Below are positions 1 through 10,152 of a stretch of DNA of 64,000 bases, piece by piece. The translations under genes and the position numbers were made by a program. The notes below the pieces were generated by a model. It was not told the DNA's origin. It saw only the letters and a program-made list of their open reading frames with translations, and ran no database searches. The DNA comes from Micromonospora thermarum (lineage in GTDB: Bacteria > Actinomycetota > Actinomycetes > Mycobacteriales > Micromonosporaceae): NCBI RefSeq assembly GCF_012034245.1, contig NZ_JAATEO010000009.1, forward strand, positions 124,001 through 188,000. The letters are read 5' to 3'. The stretch's first letter is position 1. Each line of letters opens with the position of its first letter.

Positions 1-493
1 CCAGGAACGCCTGCCAGTACGCGCGGCGGTGGCTGTCGGTCTCCACCGTGGAGCCGGACTTGCTGGCCACCACGACCACCGTCCGCTCCAGCCGGTCGGC
101 CAGCGCCGCCCGGACCTGGCCCGGGTCGGTGGTGTCCAGCACGGTCAGCGGCTTGCCGAGGGTACGCGCGATCACCTCGGGGGCCAGCGACGAGCCGCCC
201 ATGCCGGCGAGCACGACGTGGTCCAGGTCGCCCAGCTCCGCCTTCAGCTCGGCGAGCTGGGGGAGCAGTTCACGGCTGCGGCGGTGGGTGTCCACCCAGC
301 CGAGGCGGATCTTCGCCTCGGCCTCAGCGTCCGGACCCCACAGGCTCGGGTCCTTGCGCGCCAGCCGGCCCGGGGCCTCGTTCGCGACGAGCGCCTGGCG
401 GGTGGATGCGGGGGCGGACCGGTCGACGGCGTCCGCCCCGTACACGGCGAGCCCGGCCGCCGCCTCCACCGGCCCGGAGAGCAGGTCACTCAC
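1..493 (-). CDS. pgi: Glucose-6-phosphate isomerase, 5' part only
   Basis: Interconverts glucose 6-phosphate and fructose 6-phosphate in the cytoplasm. Only the first ~164 codons lie in the window; the gene runs off the left edge. The GTG start at 493 gives VSDLLSGPVEAAAGL. The sugar-isomerase (SIS) signature is visible as AGMGGSSLAPEV, and ASKSGSTVET, typical of the phosphate-binding loop, follows. It lies 76 nt downstream of tal on the same strand, as expected for the actinobacterial tkt-tal-pgi cluster. The gap holds GC-rich short dyads built on GCTTCGCTCG/CGCTGCGCTCG words. Confidence 0.93.
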   Translation of the reverse strand, partial: MSDLLSGPVEAAAGLAVYGADAVDRSAPASTRQALVANEAPGRLARKDPSLWGPDAEAEAKIRLGWVDTHRRSRELLPQLAELKAELGDLDHVVLAGMGGSSLAPEVIARTLGKPLTVLDTTDPGQVRAALADRLERTVVVVASKSGSTVETDSHRRAYWQAFL

Positions 494-569
494 GCCGCCA
501 CCTCGCTTCGCTCGGCGGCGGCGCGAGGCGCCACACTGCTGTGCCTGATGGTTCGCTCGCTGCGCTCGC

Positions 570-1748
570 TCACGCGTTACCTCCGGCCTTCCGCGCGGCC
601 TCGGCGCTGCCCTTGGCGGCGGCGCCCGGGTGCCCGGTGCCCTTGACCGCCGCCTCCAGCGACTTGCGGACGCCGTCGAGCAGCTCGTTCCAGCTCGCCT
701 CGAACTTCTCCACGCCCTCGCGCTCCAGCGTCTCGATCACGTCGGCCATGTCGACGCCCACCGACTCCAGACCCGCGAAGACCTGCCGGGCGTCGTCGTA
801 CGCGCCGGTGACGGTGTCGCCCCGGACCTCGCCGTGGTCGGCGAACGCGTGGATCACCGCCTCCGGCATGGTGTTGACCGTGCCGGGCGCGATCAGCTCC
901 TCCACGTAGATCACGTCCCGGTAGTCCGGGTTCTTCGTCGAGGTGGACGCCCACAGTGGGCGCTGCGGGTGCGCCCCGGCGTCGGCGAGGGCCTGCCAGC
1001 GGGCGGAGGAGAAGACCTCGGTGTACCGCTCGTACGCCAGCCGCGCGTTGGCCACCGCGGCCTTGCCGCGCAGCGCCCTCGCGTCCGCCGAGCCGATCTT
1101 CTCCAGGCGCTTGTCGACCTCCGTGTCGACCCGGGACACGAAGAACGACGCCACCGAGCCGATCTTGGACAGGTCGTGGCCGTTCGCCTTCGCCTGCTCA
1201 AGGCCGGCGAGGAACGCGTCCATGACCGCCGAGTACCGGTCCAGGCCGAAGATCAGGGTGACGTTCACGCTGATGCCCTCGGCCAGGGTGGCGGTGATCG
1301 CCGGCAGGCCGGCCTCGGTGGCCGGGATCTTGATGAACAGGTTCGGCCGGTCGACCAGCCACCAGAGCGCCTTGGCCTCGGCGACGGTCCGCTCCGTCTC
1401 GTACGCCAGCCGCGGGTCCACCTCCAGGGAGACCCGGCCGTCGACCCCGGCGGTGGCGTCGTACGCCGGGCGCATCACGTCGCACGCCCACCGCACGTCG
1501 TACGCGGTGAGGTTGCGCACCGCCTCCTCGACGTCCACCCCGCGGATCGCCAGGTCGCGCAGCTGCCAGTCGTACTCGTCGGCGTCGCTCAACGCCTTGG
1601 CGAAGATCGTCGGATTGCTGGTCACGCCGACGAGGTGCTTCTCGCGGCGCAGCTGGTCCAGCCCGCCGGAGCTGAGCCGTACCCGTGAAAGATCATCGAG
1701 CCAGACCGCCACGCCCGCGGCGGTGAGCTCACCCAACCTGTCCGTCAT
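570..1748 (-). CDS. tal: Transaldolase
   Basis: Transfers a dihydroxyacetone unit between sugar phosphates in the non-oxidative pentose phosphate pathway. The 392-aa product has the actinobacterial Tal features: [14 protein letters not shown] near the N-terminus, the Schiff-base lysine segment NLFIKIPAT, and STKNPDYRD in the C-terminal half. The open frame extends upstream to 1796 inside tkt, but ATG 1748 is preceded by GGGGAG at a usable distance and gives the usual family N-terminus (MTDRLGEL). It starts 17 nt after the tkt stop, so the two are almost certainly co-transcribed. The C-terminal ~20 residues are Ala/Lys/Gly-rich and look like a disordered tail. Confidence 0.96.
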   Translation of the reverse strand: MTDRLGELTAAGVAVWLDDLSRVRLSSGGLDQLRREKHLVGVTSNPTIFAKALSDADEYDWQLRDLAIRGVDVEEAVRNLTAYDVRWACDVMRPAYDATAGVDGRVSLEVDPRLAYETERTVAEAKALWWLVDRPNLFIKIPATEAGLPAITATLAEGISVNVTLIFGLDRYSAVMDAFLAGLEQAKANGHDLSKIGSVASFFVSRVDTEVDKRLEKIGSADARALRGKAAVANARLAYERYTEVFSSARWQALADAGAHPQRPLWASTSTKNPDYRDVIYVEELIAPGTVNTMPEAVIHAFADHGEVRGDTVTGAYDDARQVFAGLESVGVDMADVIETLEREGVEKFEASWNELLDGVRKSLEAAVKGTGHPGAAAKGSAEAARKAGGNA

Positions 1749-1764
1749 GCCGTCCACGCTCCCC

Positions 1765-3903
1765 TCAGTTGCCGGTGGTGAAACCAGTGATGTCACCGAC
1801 GCGGGTCAGCGCCGCGTGCGCGGCGGCCACGATCCGGTCGGGGGTGAACCCGAACTGCTCGAAGAGCATCGAGTGCGGCGCGCTCGCGCCGTAGTGCTCC
1901 AGGCTGACGGTCTCGCCGCAGTCGCCGACGATCGCGCGCCACGACATCGCGATACCCGCCTCCACGCTCACGCGCGCCTTCACCGCCCGCGGCAGGACCG
2001 ACTCGCGGTACGCCTCGTCCTGCTCGGCGAACCACTCCTGGCACGGCATCGACACCACGCGGGTGGGGGTGCCGTCGGCCTCCAGCCGCTCGCGGGCGGT
2101 GAGGCACAGCTGCACCTCCGACCCGGTGCCGACGATGATCACCTGCGGCTTGCCGGTCGACGCCTCGGCCAGCACGTACCCGCCCTTCGCCACGCCCTCG
2201 GCGCCGGCCAGCGTCGACCGGTCGAAGGTCGGCAGCGCCTGGCGGCTGAGCGCCAGCGCGGTCGGCCGGTCGGTGTGCTCCAGCGCCTGCCGCCAGGCCC
2301 ACGCGGTCTCGTTCGCGTCGGCCGGGCGGACCACGTCCAGGCCCGGGATGGCCCGCAACGCGCTCAGGTGCTCCACCGGCTGGTGGGTCGGGCCGTCCTC
2401 GCCGAGGCCGATCGAGTCGTGCGTCCAGACGTAGATCACCGGCAGCTTCATCAGCGCCGCGAGCCGGACCGAGGGGCGCATGTAGTCGCTGAAGACGAGG
2501 AACGTGCCGCCGTACGGGCGGGTGCCGCCGTGCAGGGCGATGCCGTTGAGGATCGCGCCCATCGCGTGCTCGCGGATGCCGAAGTGCAGCGTGCGGCCGT
2601 ACTCGTGGCCGGGGAAGTCCTTGGTCGCGTGCACGGCCGGGACGAACGACGGCTCGCCCTTCATGGTGGTGTTGTTGCTCTCGGCCAGGTCGGCCGAGCC
2701 GCCCCACAGCTCCGGCAGCACCGGCGCGAGCGCCTCGAGTACCTTGCCGGAGGCCGCGCGGGTGGCGATGCCCTTGGCGTCGGCCGGGAACTCCGGCAGC
2801 GCGTCCGTCCAGCCCGTCGGAAGCGTGCGGGTGGCCAGCCGGTCCCACAGCGCCTTGCGCTCGGCGTTCCCCTGCGCCCAGGTCTCGAAGGCCTCGGTCC
2901 ACGCGCGCTGCGCCGCCGCGCCGCGCTCCATCACCTGCCGGGCGTGCTTGAGCACGTCCTCGTCGACCTCGAACGTCCGCTGGGGGTCGAAGCCGAGGAC
3001 CTGCTTGGTGGCGGCGACCTCGTCGGCGCCGAGCGCCGAGCCGTGGATCTTGCCGGTGTTCTGCTTGTTGGGGGCGGGCCAGCCGATGATGGTGCGCAGC
3101 GCGATGAAGGAGGGGCGGCCGGTCTCCGCCTTGGCGGCCAGCAGCGCCCGGTACAGGGCCTCCACGTCCTCGTGGTAGTCGCCCTGGTCGGCGTCGCCGC
3201 GGCGCCAGTCCACCGTCTGCACGTGCCAGCCGTACGCCTCGTAGCGGGCCGCGACGTCCTCGCTCTTGGCGATGCGGGTGTCGTCCTCGATCGAGATCTC
3301 GTTGTCGTCGTAGATCACGCAGAGGTTGCCCAGCTGCTGGTGCCCGGCGAGCGCGCTGGCCTCGTGGGAGATGCCCTCCTCGATGTCGCCGTCCGAGGCG
3401 ATGCACCAGATGTCGTGGTCGAAGACCGAGCCGCCCGGCTCGCTCTCCGGGTCGAACAGGCCGCGCTCGCGGCGGGCCGCCATCGCCATGCCGACCGCGT
3501 TGCCCATGCCCTGCCCGAGCGGGCCGGTCGTGGTCTCCACGCCCGGGGTGTGCCCGTGCTCCGGGTGGCCCGGGGTGAGCGAACCCCACTGCCGCAGCGA
3601 CTTCAGGTCCTCCAGGCCCAGCGGGTACCCGGAGAGGAACAGCTGGATGTACAGGGTGAGGCTGGAGTGGCCGGCGGAGAGGACGAACCGGTCCCGGCCG
3701 GGCCAGGTCGGGTCCGCGGGGTTGTGTCGCATGACCCGGTTGAAGAGCAGGTAGGCCGCGGGCGCGAGGCTCATCGCGGTGCCCGGGTGGCCGTTGCCGG
3801 ATTTCTCCACGGCGTCCATGGCCAGCACACGGACCGTGTCGACGGCCCGGCGGTCGAGGTCGGACCAGTTCAGTGCGGGATGCTCGGGTCGGTTGGCAGC
3901 CAC
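1765..3903 (-). CDS. tkt: Transketolase
   Basis: TPP-dependent two-carbon transfer in the pentose phosphate pathway; 712 aa, normal family length. Visible motifs are [16 protein letters not shown] (TPP domain), the GDGDIEEG-like [14 protein letters not shown] with NDNEISIE-type [24 protein letters not shown], and [16 protein letters not shown]. The frame is open to 4434, but GTG 3903 follows GAGGAG by about 10 nt and gives the expected N-terminus [17 protein letters not shown]. It is first in the tkt-tal-pgi cluster and divergent from ctaB. A TAGGGT box on the minus strand at 3952-3947 could be its -10, but no good -35 was found. Confidence 0.97.
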   Translation of the reverse strand: MAANRPEHPALNWSDLDRRAVDTVRVLAMDAVEKSGNGHPGTAMSLAPAAYLLFNRVMRHNPADPTWPGRDRFVLSAGHSSLTLYIQLFLSGYPLGLEDLKSLRQWGSLTPGHPEHGHTPGVETTTGPLGQGMGNAVGMAMAARRERGLFDPESEPGGSVFDHDIWCIASDGDIEEGISHEASALAGHQQLGNLCVIYDDNEISIEDDTRIAKSEDVAARYEAYGWHVQTVDWRRGDADQGDYHEDVEALYRALLAAKAETGRPSFIALRTIIGWPAPNKQNTGKIHGSALGADEVAATKQVLGFDPQRTFEVDEDVLKHARQVMERGAAAQRAWTEAFETWAQGNAERKALWDRLATRTLPTGWTDALPEFPADAKGIATRAASGKVLEALAPVLPELWGGSADLAESNNTTMKGEPSFVPAVHATKDFPGHEYGRTLHFGIREHAMGAILNGIALHGGTRPYGGTFLVFSDYMRPSVRLAALMKLPVIYVWTHDSIGLGEDGPTHQPVEHLSALRAIPGLDVVRPADANETAWAWRQALEHTDRPTALALSRQALPTFDRSTLAGAEGVAKGGYVLAEASTGKPQVIIVGTGSEVQLCLTARERLEADGTPTRVVSMPCQEWFAEQDEAYRESVLPRAVKARVSVEAGIAMSWRAIVGDCGETVSLEHYGASAPHSMLFEQFGFTPDRIVAAAHAALTRVGDITGFTTGN

Positions 3904-4168
3904 GATGGTTGTGCTCCTCGGCAGATGGGCGGAACCCTCACTGGTGACCCTATCGAGCGGTCCTAAACGTCCGCCCAGGGATCTCTGCATGCTGTTCTGT
4001 ACGCGTCCGCGCGGTTCCACGTTCGATCGAAGGTGTGACGCCTCGCACCGTTGCCGGGCCGCCCGGGCTGCCAAAACGACAGCGCGTAGTGTGTGGGGCG
4101 GTGTGTGGACCCCGAGGCGGGCCGCGCCGACCCCGACCTCCCCAGCCGACGCCGGAAGGTGGCAATCC

Positions 4169-5125
4169 GTGAGCATGATCACCGAGCGCCCCGTCAGAAA
4201 CTCTGCCGGGCAGCCGGTGCGCACGGTGGCGGCCGAGTCGGCCACCTCGCGGCGGGACGTGCGGGCGGTCGTCGCGGCGTACGTGGCGTTGACCAAGCCC
4301 CGGATCGTCGAGCTGCTGCTGGTCACCACCGTGCCCGCGATGATGCTCGCCCACGGCGGGATGCCCTCGCTGTGGCTGGTCGCCGTGGTGCTGGTCGGCG
4401 GGTCGCTCGCCGCCGGCGCGGCCAGCGTCCTCAACTGCTACATCGACCGGGACATCGACCAGCTCATGCGGCGGACCAAGCGCCGCCCGCTGCCGGCGCA
4501 CACCGTGACGCCGCGCGCGGCGCTGGTCTTCGGTCTGGTGCTGGCGGTGGTGTCGGTGGCACTGATGGCGGCGTTCACCAACCTCCTGGCAGCCGGCCTC
4601 ACCCTGGCCGCGATCGTCTACTACGACCTCGTCTACACCGCCTGGCTCAAGCGGACCACCGCGGCGAACACCTTCTGGGGCGGCGCGTGCGGGGCCGCGC
4701 CGGTGCTGATCGGCTGGGCGGCGGTGACCGGTTCGCTGGCGCCGGCCGCCTGGGCGCTGTTCGCGGTGGTCTTCTTCTGGCAGATGCCGCACTTCTACCC
4801 CCTCGCGATGAAGTACAAGGACGACTACGCGCGGGCCGGCATCCCGATGCTGCCGGTGGTCGCGTCCACCCGGCGGGTCAACGCCGAGATCCTGGTCTTC
4901 GCGTGGCTGACCGTGCTCACCTCGCTGGCGGTCTGGCCGCTCGGGATGAGCGCCGTCTACGGGGTGCCGACCCTGGTGGTGGGCGGGATCTTCGTGGTGG
5001 AGGCGCACAAGCTCGCCCGCCGGGCGACCCGGGGCGAGGCGGTCAAGCCGATGCGGCTGTTCCACTGGTCCACGACCTACCTGACCATCGTGTTCGCGGC
5101 GGTCGCGCTCGACGCATTGATCTGA
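4169..5125 (+). CDS. ctaB: Protoheme IX farnesyltransferase (heme O synthase)
   Basis: Membrane UbiA-family prenyltransferase that adds farnesyl to heme B, giving heme O for the cytochrome aa3 oxidase. About 318 aa with many hydrophobic helices. The first Asp-rich motif is seen as [21 protein letters not shown] and the second as [30 protein letters not shown] is typical of the N-terminal region. GTG 4169 lies 10 nt after GGAAGG; ATG 4175 (MITERPV) is the alternative. It is divergent from tkt across a 265-nt gap, the common actinobacterial arrangement. A TAGTGT box at 4087-4092 may be the -10. A perfect terminator follows the stop. Confidence 0.95.
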   Translation: MSMITERPVRNSAGQPVRTVAAESATSRRDVRAVVAAYVALTKPRIVELLLVTTVPAMMLAHGGMPSLWLVAVVLVGGSLAAGAASVLNCYIDRDIDQLMRRTKRRPLPAHTVTPRAALVFGLVLAVVSVALMAAFTNLLAAGLTLAAIVYYDLVYTAWLKRTTAANTFWGGACGAAPVLIGWAAVTGSLAPAAWALFAVVFFWQMPHFYPLAMKYKDDYARAGIPMLPVVASTRRVNAEILVFAWLTVLTSLAVWPLGMSAVYGVPTLVVGGIFVVEAHKLARRATRGEAVKPMRLFHWSTTYLTIVFAAVALDALI

Positions 5126-5141
5126 TCCGTCGCCGAAGAGT

Positions 5142-5182
5142 CCGGACAAGTCATCCTCATGGATGACTTGTCCGGCTTTTTC
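5142..5182 (+). terminator. Perfect rho-independent terminator after ctaB
   Basis: A 15-bp stem without mismatch (5142-5156 with 5161-5175, CCGGACAAGTCATCC), a four-base TCAT loop, then CTTTTTCATTT. This is the only hairpin in the window with a true T-run, so it is a confident terminator 16 nt past the ctaB stop. Confidence 0.95.
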
Positions 5183-5388
5183 ATTTAGTCATGGGGGCTT
5201 TCCTCACACCGGCGGGACTGTCTTTCGCGTTCACGTCTGGGCAACTTTGTCGCCACCTGTTCGTGAGGAAATTACGGATAAGTACGGGCGAATCACCTGT
5301 GCTCTTCCTTAAACCTCGGGGTAATTGGCATCACAAAAGGTTCACGGAACTCGCCCGCACGGGTGCGGGTCTGCTTAGGCTTCGCGTC

Positions 5389-5721
5389 ATGGCAGATGGT
5401 TCCGATACGACGCTGACGGCTGAGCAGACCACCGACCAGGCTCCCAACGGCCTGGTTGCCGGTATCAAGTCGTTCGCCGCCGGACACGGCGGGGCGAAGG
5501 CGGTCATCGAGTACGTCGGCAAGCGCGGCGCACGCATCGTCCTCGTCGGCTCCGACGGGGCCTGGGGCGACCAGTTCGCGGACGACACCGTCGTCGCGCG
5601 GCAGGCGTGCGCCAAGGCGGGAGTCACCGTCGAGAACGCCTGGGAGCGTGAACTGATGGACCAGATGCGTCCGAGCAACGACCTCTGGCGGTCGATGGCC
5701 CGGCGCACGATGGCCCGTTGA
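5389..5721 (+). CDS. Small conserved-looking protein of unknown function
   Basis: 110-aa soluble protein that I do not recognise. ATG 5389 was chosen because TAGGCT at 5376-5381 sits 7 nt upstream and looks like a -10 of a leaderless gene; the frame itself is open from 5191. The N-terminus is Thr-rich (MADGSDTTLTAEQTTDQ). The centre (AKAVIEYVGKRGARIVLVGSDGAWGDQFADD) could form a beta-alpha-beta unit with a Gly-rich turn. It ends MARRTMAR. It follows the ctaB terminator and comes 6 nt before the ATP-grasp gene, so those two may share a transcript. No signal peptide or membrane segment. Confidence 0.75.
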   Translation: MADGSDTTLTAEQTTDQAPNGLVAGIKSFAAGHGGAKAVIEYVGKRGARIVLVGSDGAWGDQFADDTVVARQACAKAGVTVENAWERELMDQMRPSNDLWRSMARRTMAR

Positions 5722-5727
5722 CATAAA

Positions 5728-6648
5728 TTGACCAACCACCACCAGCCGACCCGGGGGGAACCCCGGGTCGCTCTCGTCACCTGCGCCGCCCTGCCCGACC
5801 TGGAGGACGACGACCGCCTCGTCGTCGCTCCCCTCGCCGCCCGGGGCGTCACCGCCGTACCGGTCGTCTGGGACGACCCCGCCGTCGACTGGGCCGGCTA
5901 CGACCTCGCGGTGCTCCGCTCGCCCTGGGACTACATGCCCCGCCGCGACGAGTTCGTCGCCTGGGCGGCGGCCGTGCCGACCCTGGCGAACCCGGCGGAG
6001 GTCATCGCCTGGAACACCGACAAGCGGTACCTCGACGAGCTCTCCGCCGCCGGGGTGCCGACGGTCCCCACCGCGTGGGTCACCCCCGGCGAGGAGTGGG
6101 AGCTGCCGGGCGAGCACGGCGAGTACGTGCTCAAGCCCTCGGTGAGCGCCGGCAGCCAGGACACCGGCCGGTACGACCTGGCCGATCCGGAGCACCGCGA
6201 TCTCGCCCGGGAGCACGTGCGGCGGCTCGGCGCGGCCGGGCGGGTCACCATGGTCCAGCCGTACCTCTCGGCGGTCGACACCGCCGGTGAGAGCGCTCTG
6301 CTGTTCCTCGCCGGCCCCGGCGGGCTGGCCTTCAGCCACGCGATCCGCAAGGGCGCGATGCTGACCGGCCCCGACCTCGGCGTCGACGGCCTCTACAAGC
6401 CCGAGGCGATCACCGCCCGCACCGCCACCGCGGAGCAGTTGGCGGTGGCCGAGAAGACGCTCGCGGCGGTGCCGGGCGGCCCCGACCGGCTGCTCTACGC
6501 CCGGGTCGACCTGATCCCGGGTGCCGACGGCAGCCCGGTCCTGGTCGAGCTGGAGCTCACCGAGCCGTCCCTCTTCCTCGGATACGCCGACGGCGCCCCC
6601 GAGCGCCTCGCCGAAGCGATCCTCACCCACCTCACCAGCCGCATCTGA
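5728..6648 (+). CDS. ATP-grasp domain enzyme, substrate unknown
   Basis: 306-aa cytoplasmic ATP-grasp protein of the RimK/glutathione-synthetase-like class, expected to join a carboxylate to an amine or thiol using ATP. The N-terminal third has a Rossmann-like start (PRVALVTCAALPDLEDDDR). It is followed by SPWDYMPRRDEF, NTDKRYLDELSAAGVPTVPT and EYVLKPSVSAGSQDTGRYD (ATP-binding lysine and flexible loop), with the metal-binding end seen as YARVDLIPG...VLVELELTEPSLF. The start is TTG 5728, 6 nt after the preceding gene; there is no other good start nearby. The real substrate cannot be read from sequence. It converges with ctaA. Confidence 0.85.
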   Translation: MTNHHQPTRGEPRVALVTCAALPDLEDDDRLVVAPLAARGVTAVPVVWDDPAVDWAGYDLAVLRSPWDYMPRRDEFVAWAAAVPTLANPAEVIAWNTDKRYLDELSAAGVPTVPTAWVTPGEEWELPGEHGEYVLKPSVSAGSQDTGRYDLADPEHRDLAREHVRRLGAAGRVTMVQPYLSAVDTAGESALLFLAGPGGLAFSHAIRKGAMLTGPDLGVDGLYKPEAITARTATAEQLAVAEKTLAAVPGGPDRLLYARVDLIPGADGSPVLVELELTEPSLFLGYADGAPERLAEAILTHLTSRI

Positions 6649-6696
6649 CGCCCGCGCCACCCGTGTCGAAGTGGGTGGCGTGGCCGCAGGGCGCGG

Positions 6697-6761
6697 CAAC
6701 TTCGGGGAAGTTGCTGTCTCAAGCGGCAGCGAGGGGACATCTTCCCCGAAGTTGTCCCCTC
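6697..6761. terminator. Nested inverted repeats between convergent genes
   Basis: CAACTTCGGGGAAG (6697-6710) is repeated in inverse at 6741-6754. Overlapping this, GAGGGGACA (6731-6739) pairs with TGTCCCCTC (6753-6761). The two hairpins are mutually exclusive. Placed between the ATP-grasp and ctaA stops, it is probably a bidirectional terminator without T-runs. Confidence 0.6.
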
Positions 6762-6777
6762 ACGACGGCAGCGATCG

Positions 6778-7725
6778 TCAGGCGTGGACCGCGACCGGTG
6801 CCTCGGTGGCGGGCGTGGTCTCGGTGGGGGCGGGTGGGCGGCGTTCGCGGGTCGACCAGAGCACCGACAAGGTCGCCAGCCAGACCAGGCAGGAGCCGAG
6901 CATGTGGGCGCCGACGAGGATGGCCGGCAGATTCGTGAAGTACTGGACAAAGCCGACGATTCCCTGAGCCAGCTCGACGACGAGCAGCATGCGGGCGGCG
7001 CGGACGGCGCTCGCCGGCCCGCCGACCGCCCGTAGCGCCAGCCACAGCGCCAGACTCAGGCCGACCAGGAGGAACACCAGGTCGGCGTGCACCTGGGAGA
7101 TCGACTCGGGGTTCAGCCCGTTGCGCACCGCGTCGGCGTCACCGGCGTGTGGCCCGCTGCCGGTCACCGCCACGCCGACGACGATCACCGCCGCGCTGGC
7201 CGCGACCGTGATCTGCACCAGCGTCCGGAGCGGTGCCGGGACCAGGGGGCGCGTCGGGCCGTCCGGTTCGCCGATGCGACGCCAGAGGGCGTAGGCGGCC
7301 AGCAGCAGCACCATGGAGACCACGAAATGGATGCCGACGATCGAGGGGTGCAGTTGCATCCGCACCGTGATTCCGCCGATCACCGCCTGCGCCGCGATGC
7401 CCAGCACCACCGCCACGGCCAGCAGCACCACGCTGCGCCGGCGCGGGCGGTGCGCCCATGCGGCCAGCAGGGTGGCGCCGGCGATCAGCACCAGGACGAA
7501 GGTGAGCAGGCGGTTGCCGAACTCGATCACGCCGTGCACGCCCATCTCGGCCGTCGTCACGTACGACTCGTCCGTGCACCGCGGCCACGTGGGGCAGCCG
7601 AGGCCGGACGCCGTGAGCCGGACCGCCCCGCCGGTGACGACGATCGCGACGTTCGCGATGATGTTGGCGAACGCCAGACGGCGCAGCAGGGTGCTGGAGA
7701 CCGGGAACCGGACGGCAGGAGTCAC
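6778..7725 (-). CDS. ctaA: Heme A synthase (COX15/CtaA)
   Basis: Integral membrane monooxygenase that converts heme O to heme A; functional partner of ctaB 2.5 kb away. About 315 aa with eight hydrophobic segments. Signatures are GGAVRLTASGLGCPTWPRC, the EFGNRLL helix, IGGITVRMQLHPSIVGIHF with a heme-ligand His, and QVHADLVFLLVG plus GAHMLGSCLVW in the second half. GTG 7725 is preferred over the ATG at 7743 because a TAGGAT box (7738-7733) lies 7 nt before it, indicating a leaderless start. It is divergent from sufR. Confidence 0.93.
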   Translation of the reverse strand: MTPAVRFPVSSTLLRRLAFANIIANVAIVVTGGAVRLTASGLGCPTWPRCTDESYVTTAEMGVHGVIEFGNRLLTFVLVLIAGATLLAAWAHRPRRRSVVLLAVAVVLGIAAQAVIGGITVRMQLHPSIVGIHFVVSMVLLLAAYALWRRIGEPDGPTRPLVPAPLRTLVQITVAASAAVIVVGVAVTGSGPHAGDADAVRNGLNPESISQVHADLVFLLVGLSLALWLALRAVGGPASAVRAARMLLVVELAQGIVGFVQYFTNLPAILVGAHMLGSCLVWLATLSVLWSTRERRPPAPTETTPATEAPVAVHA

Positions 7726-7732
7726 GGCGCAA

Positions 7733-7738
7733 ATCCTA
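7733..7738 (-). promoter_or_regulatory. Leaderless -10 box of ctaA
   Basis: TAGGAT read on the minus strand, 7 nt before the GTG start of ctaA. No convincing -35 is visible 17 nt upstream. Confidence 0.6.
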
Positions 7739-7805
7739 CGCACCGTAGTGGTACCCGATCGGGTGACTCCGCCGGTGCGGTGGTTCGGATCACCGGCCCC
7801 CGGGT

Positions 7806-7834
7806 TTGCGGGGCCCTTGCGAATTACGTAACGT
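7806..7834 (+). promoter_or_regulatory. suf operon promoter
   Basis: TTGCGG (7806-7811), a 17-nt spacer and TAACGT (7829-7834), ending 7 nt before the GTG of sufR. The -10 overlaps the 8-bp palindrome TTACGTAA (7824-7831) and the palindrome AACGTT (7830-7835), a natural place for SufR autoregulation. Confidence 0.7.
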
Positions 7835-7841
7835 TGGCGTT

Positions 7842-8597
7842 GTGAAAAACGCGGCGGAGGTCTCCGGGCACCGGCCGGCGCCCGTACCGGCCGCCGGTCA
7901 GTCTGCCGCGTCCGACCTCTCGACCCGCGACCGGGTCACCCAGCTGCTGCTGGAGCGGGGCGCCACGACCGCCGCCCAGCTCGGCGACGCGCTCGGGCTC
8001 AGCCCGGCCGCCATCCGCCGGCACCTCGACGCCATGCTCGCCGAGGGCGACGTGGTCGCCCGCGAGCAGGCGGTGCGCGGCCACCGGGGAAGAGGCCGAC
8101 CCGCAAAGGTGTTCCTGCTGACCGAAGCGGCCCGGGTCCGCTGCGGCACCCACCACTACGACAACATGGCGACCGCCGCGCTGCGCTGGATCGCCCGGAA
8201 CGGTGGGCCGGAGGCGGTGGAGGCGTTCGCCGCCGATCAGGTGGCCACCCTGGAGGCCCGGTGCCGGGCCGCCATGGAGGACGCCGGCGACGACCCCCTC
8301 GCGCGGGCGGAGGCGCTCGCCGGAGCGCTGACCGCCGAGGGCTACGCTGCCAACGCGTCCACGATCGCCTCGGGCGGCCAGCTGTGCCAGCACCACTGCC
8401 CGGTGGCGCACGTGGCCGCCGAGTTCCCTCAGCTGTGCGAGGCCGAGACCGCGGTGATCTCCCGTCTGGTCGGCACCCACGTGCAGCGCCTGGCCACCAT
8501 CGCGCACGGCGACGGGGTGTGCACCACGCACATCCCGGCCCAGCCGGGGCGTGCCCAGTCCGGTAAGACCGTCACCACTGTGAGGACAGATAGATGA
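7842..8597 (+). CDS. sufR: SufR-type iron-sulfur regulator
   Basis: 251-aa ArsR/DeoR-like winged-helix repressor of the suf operon. The HTH is near residues 40-85 ([24 protein letters not shown]), followed by a basic wing ([13 protein letters not shown]). The C-terminal cysteines Cys182, Cys186 and Cys199, in LCQHHCP...QLCEAE, match the Fe-S ligand cluster known for SufR. The start is GTG 7842 just after a good promoter; an upstream in-frame ATG at 7806 would lie in the -35. Its stop overlaps the sufB start by four bases (ATGA). Known role of the family: represses suf when holding a cluster. Confidence 0.93.
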   Translation: MKNAAEVSGHRPAPVPAAGQSAASDLSTRDRVTQLLLERGATTAAQLGDALGLSPAAIRRHLDAMLAEGDVVAREQAVRGHRGRGRPAKVFLLTEAARVRCGTHHYDNMATAALRWIARNGGPEAVEAFAADQVATLEARCRAAMEDAGDDPLARAEALAGALTAEGYAANASTIASGGQLCQHHCPVAHVAAEFPQLCEAETAVISRLVGTHVQRLATIAHGDGVCTTHIPAQPGRAQSGKTVTTVRTDR

Positions 8598-10024
8598 CCG
8601 AGCAGATCGTCCAGCCCCTGACCCAGGAGGAGCAGCTCGCCGCCCTGGGCAACTACGAGTACGGCTGGGCCGACCCCGACGTCGCCGGGGCGATCGCCCA
8701 GCGCGGTCTCAGCGAGGCGGTGGTGCGGGACATCTCGGCCAAGAAGAACGAGCCGGCCTGGATGCTCGACCTGCGCCTGAAGGGCCTGCGGCTGTTCGAC
8801 CGCAAGCCGATGCCGGCGTGGGGCGCCGACCTCACCGGGATCGACTTCGACAACATCAAGTACTTCGTGCGGTCCACGGAGAAGCAGGCCACCAGCTGGG
8901 AGGACCTGCCCGAGGACATTAAGAACACCTACGACAAGCTGGGCATCCCCGAGGCGGAGAAGCAGCGCCTCGTCGCCGGTGTCGCGGCGCAGTACGAGTC
9001 CGAGGTCGTCTACCACAAGATCCGTGAGGACCTGGAGGAGCAGGGTGTCGTCTTCCTCGACACCGACACCGCCCTCAAGGAGCACGAGGACCTCTTCAAG
9101 GAGTACTTCGGCACGGTGATCCCGGTCGGCGACAACAAGTTCGCCGCCCTGAACACCTCCGTGTGGTCCGGTGGCTCGTTCATCTACGTGCCGAAGGGCG
9201 TGCACGTGGAGATCCCGCTGCAGGCCTACTTCCGGATCAACACGGAGAACATGGGCCAGTTCGAGCGGACGCTGATCATCGTCGACGAGGGCGCGTACGT
9301 GCACTACGTCGAGGGCTGCACCGCGCCCATCTACTCCTCGGACTCGCTGCACAGCGCCGTGGTGGAGATCATCGTCAAGAAGAACGCGCGCTGCCGCTAC
9401 ACGACCATCCAGAACTGGTCGAACAACGTCTACAACCTGGTCACCAAGCGCGCCGTGTGCCACGAGGGCGCGACCATGGAGTGGATCGACGGCAACATCG
9501 GCTCCAAGGTCACCATGAAGTACCCGGCGGTCTACATGACCGGCGAGCACGCCAAGGGCGAGGTGCTCTCGGTGGCCATGGCGGGCGAGGGCCAGCACCA
9601 GGACGCCGGCGCCAAGATGGTGCACGCCGCGCCGCACACCAGCAGCACCATCGTCTCCAAGTCGATCGCCCGGGGCGGCGGCCGCACCTCGTACCGGGGC
9701 CTGGTCCAGGTGCTGGAGGGCTCGCACAGCAGCAAGAGCACGGTGAAGTGCGACGCGCTGCTGGTCGACACCATCTCCCGCTCGGACACCTACCCGTACG
9801 TCGACATCCGCGAGGACGACGTGTCGATGGGGCACGAGGCGACCGTCTCCAAGGTCAGCGAGGACCAGCTCTTCTACCTGATGAGCCGCGGCCTCAGCGA
9901 GGACGAGGCGATGGCGATGATCGTCCGCGGCTTCATCGAGCCGATCGCGAAGGAGCTCCCGATGGAGTACGCGCTGGAGCTCAACCGCCTGATCGAGCTG
10001 CAGATGGAGGGCGCGGTCGGCTGA
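8594..10024 (+). CDS. sufB: Fe-S cluster assembly scaffold SufB
   Basis: 476 aa, normal length. Forms the SufBC2D scaffold complex on which clusters are built, using sulfur from SufS/SufU. Typical segments are [55 protein letters not shown], and the C-terminal [37 protein letters not shown]. It overlaps sufR by 4 nt. The 128-nt gap to sufD contains GC-rich imperfect repeats of CGGGCCGCGCG type and no gene. Confidence 0.97.
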   Translation: MTEQIVQPLTQEEQLAALGNYEYGWADPDVAGAIAQRGLSEAVVRDISAKKNEPAWMLDLRLKGLRLFDRKPMPAWGADLTGIDFDNIKYFVRSTEKQATSWEDLPEDIKNTYDKLGIPEAEKQRLVAGVAAQYESEVVYHKIREDLEEQGVVFLDTDTALKEHEDLFKEYFGTVIPVGDNKFAALNTSVWSGGSFIYVPKGVHVEIPLQAYFRINTENMGQFERTLIIVDEGAYVHYVEGCTAPIYSSDSLHSAVVEIIVKKNARCRYTTIQNWSNNVYNLVTKRAVCHEGATMEWIDGNIGSKVTMKYPAVYMTGEHAKGEVLSVAMAGEGQHQDAGAKMVHAAPHTSSTIVSKSIARGGGRTSYRGLVQVLEGSHSSKSTVKCDALLVDTISRSDTYPYVDIREDDVSMGHEATVSKVSEDQLFYLMSRGLSEDEAMAMIVRGFIEPIAKELPMEYALELNRLIELQMEGAVG

Positions 10025-10152
10025 CGCCGGACCGCGGACCCCGACCTGTCGGGCGGGGGCCGCGCGGACCCGACCCGTCAGGCCGGGCCGCGCGAACCCC
10101 GACCCACCCTCCGGTTAATGACACCGTCGTCGCAGAACAGACCAAGGAAGAG

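Noticed and set aside
943..3966. Open frame of 1007 codons antisense to tal and tkt
   Set aside because: It mirrors the third-position GC pattern of the real genes on the other strand and its translation is low-complexity Arg/Ala/Gly without motifs.
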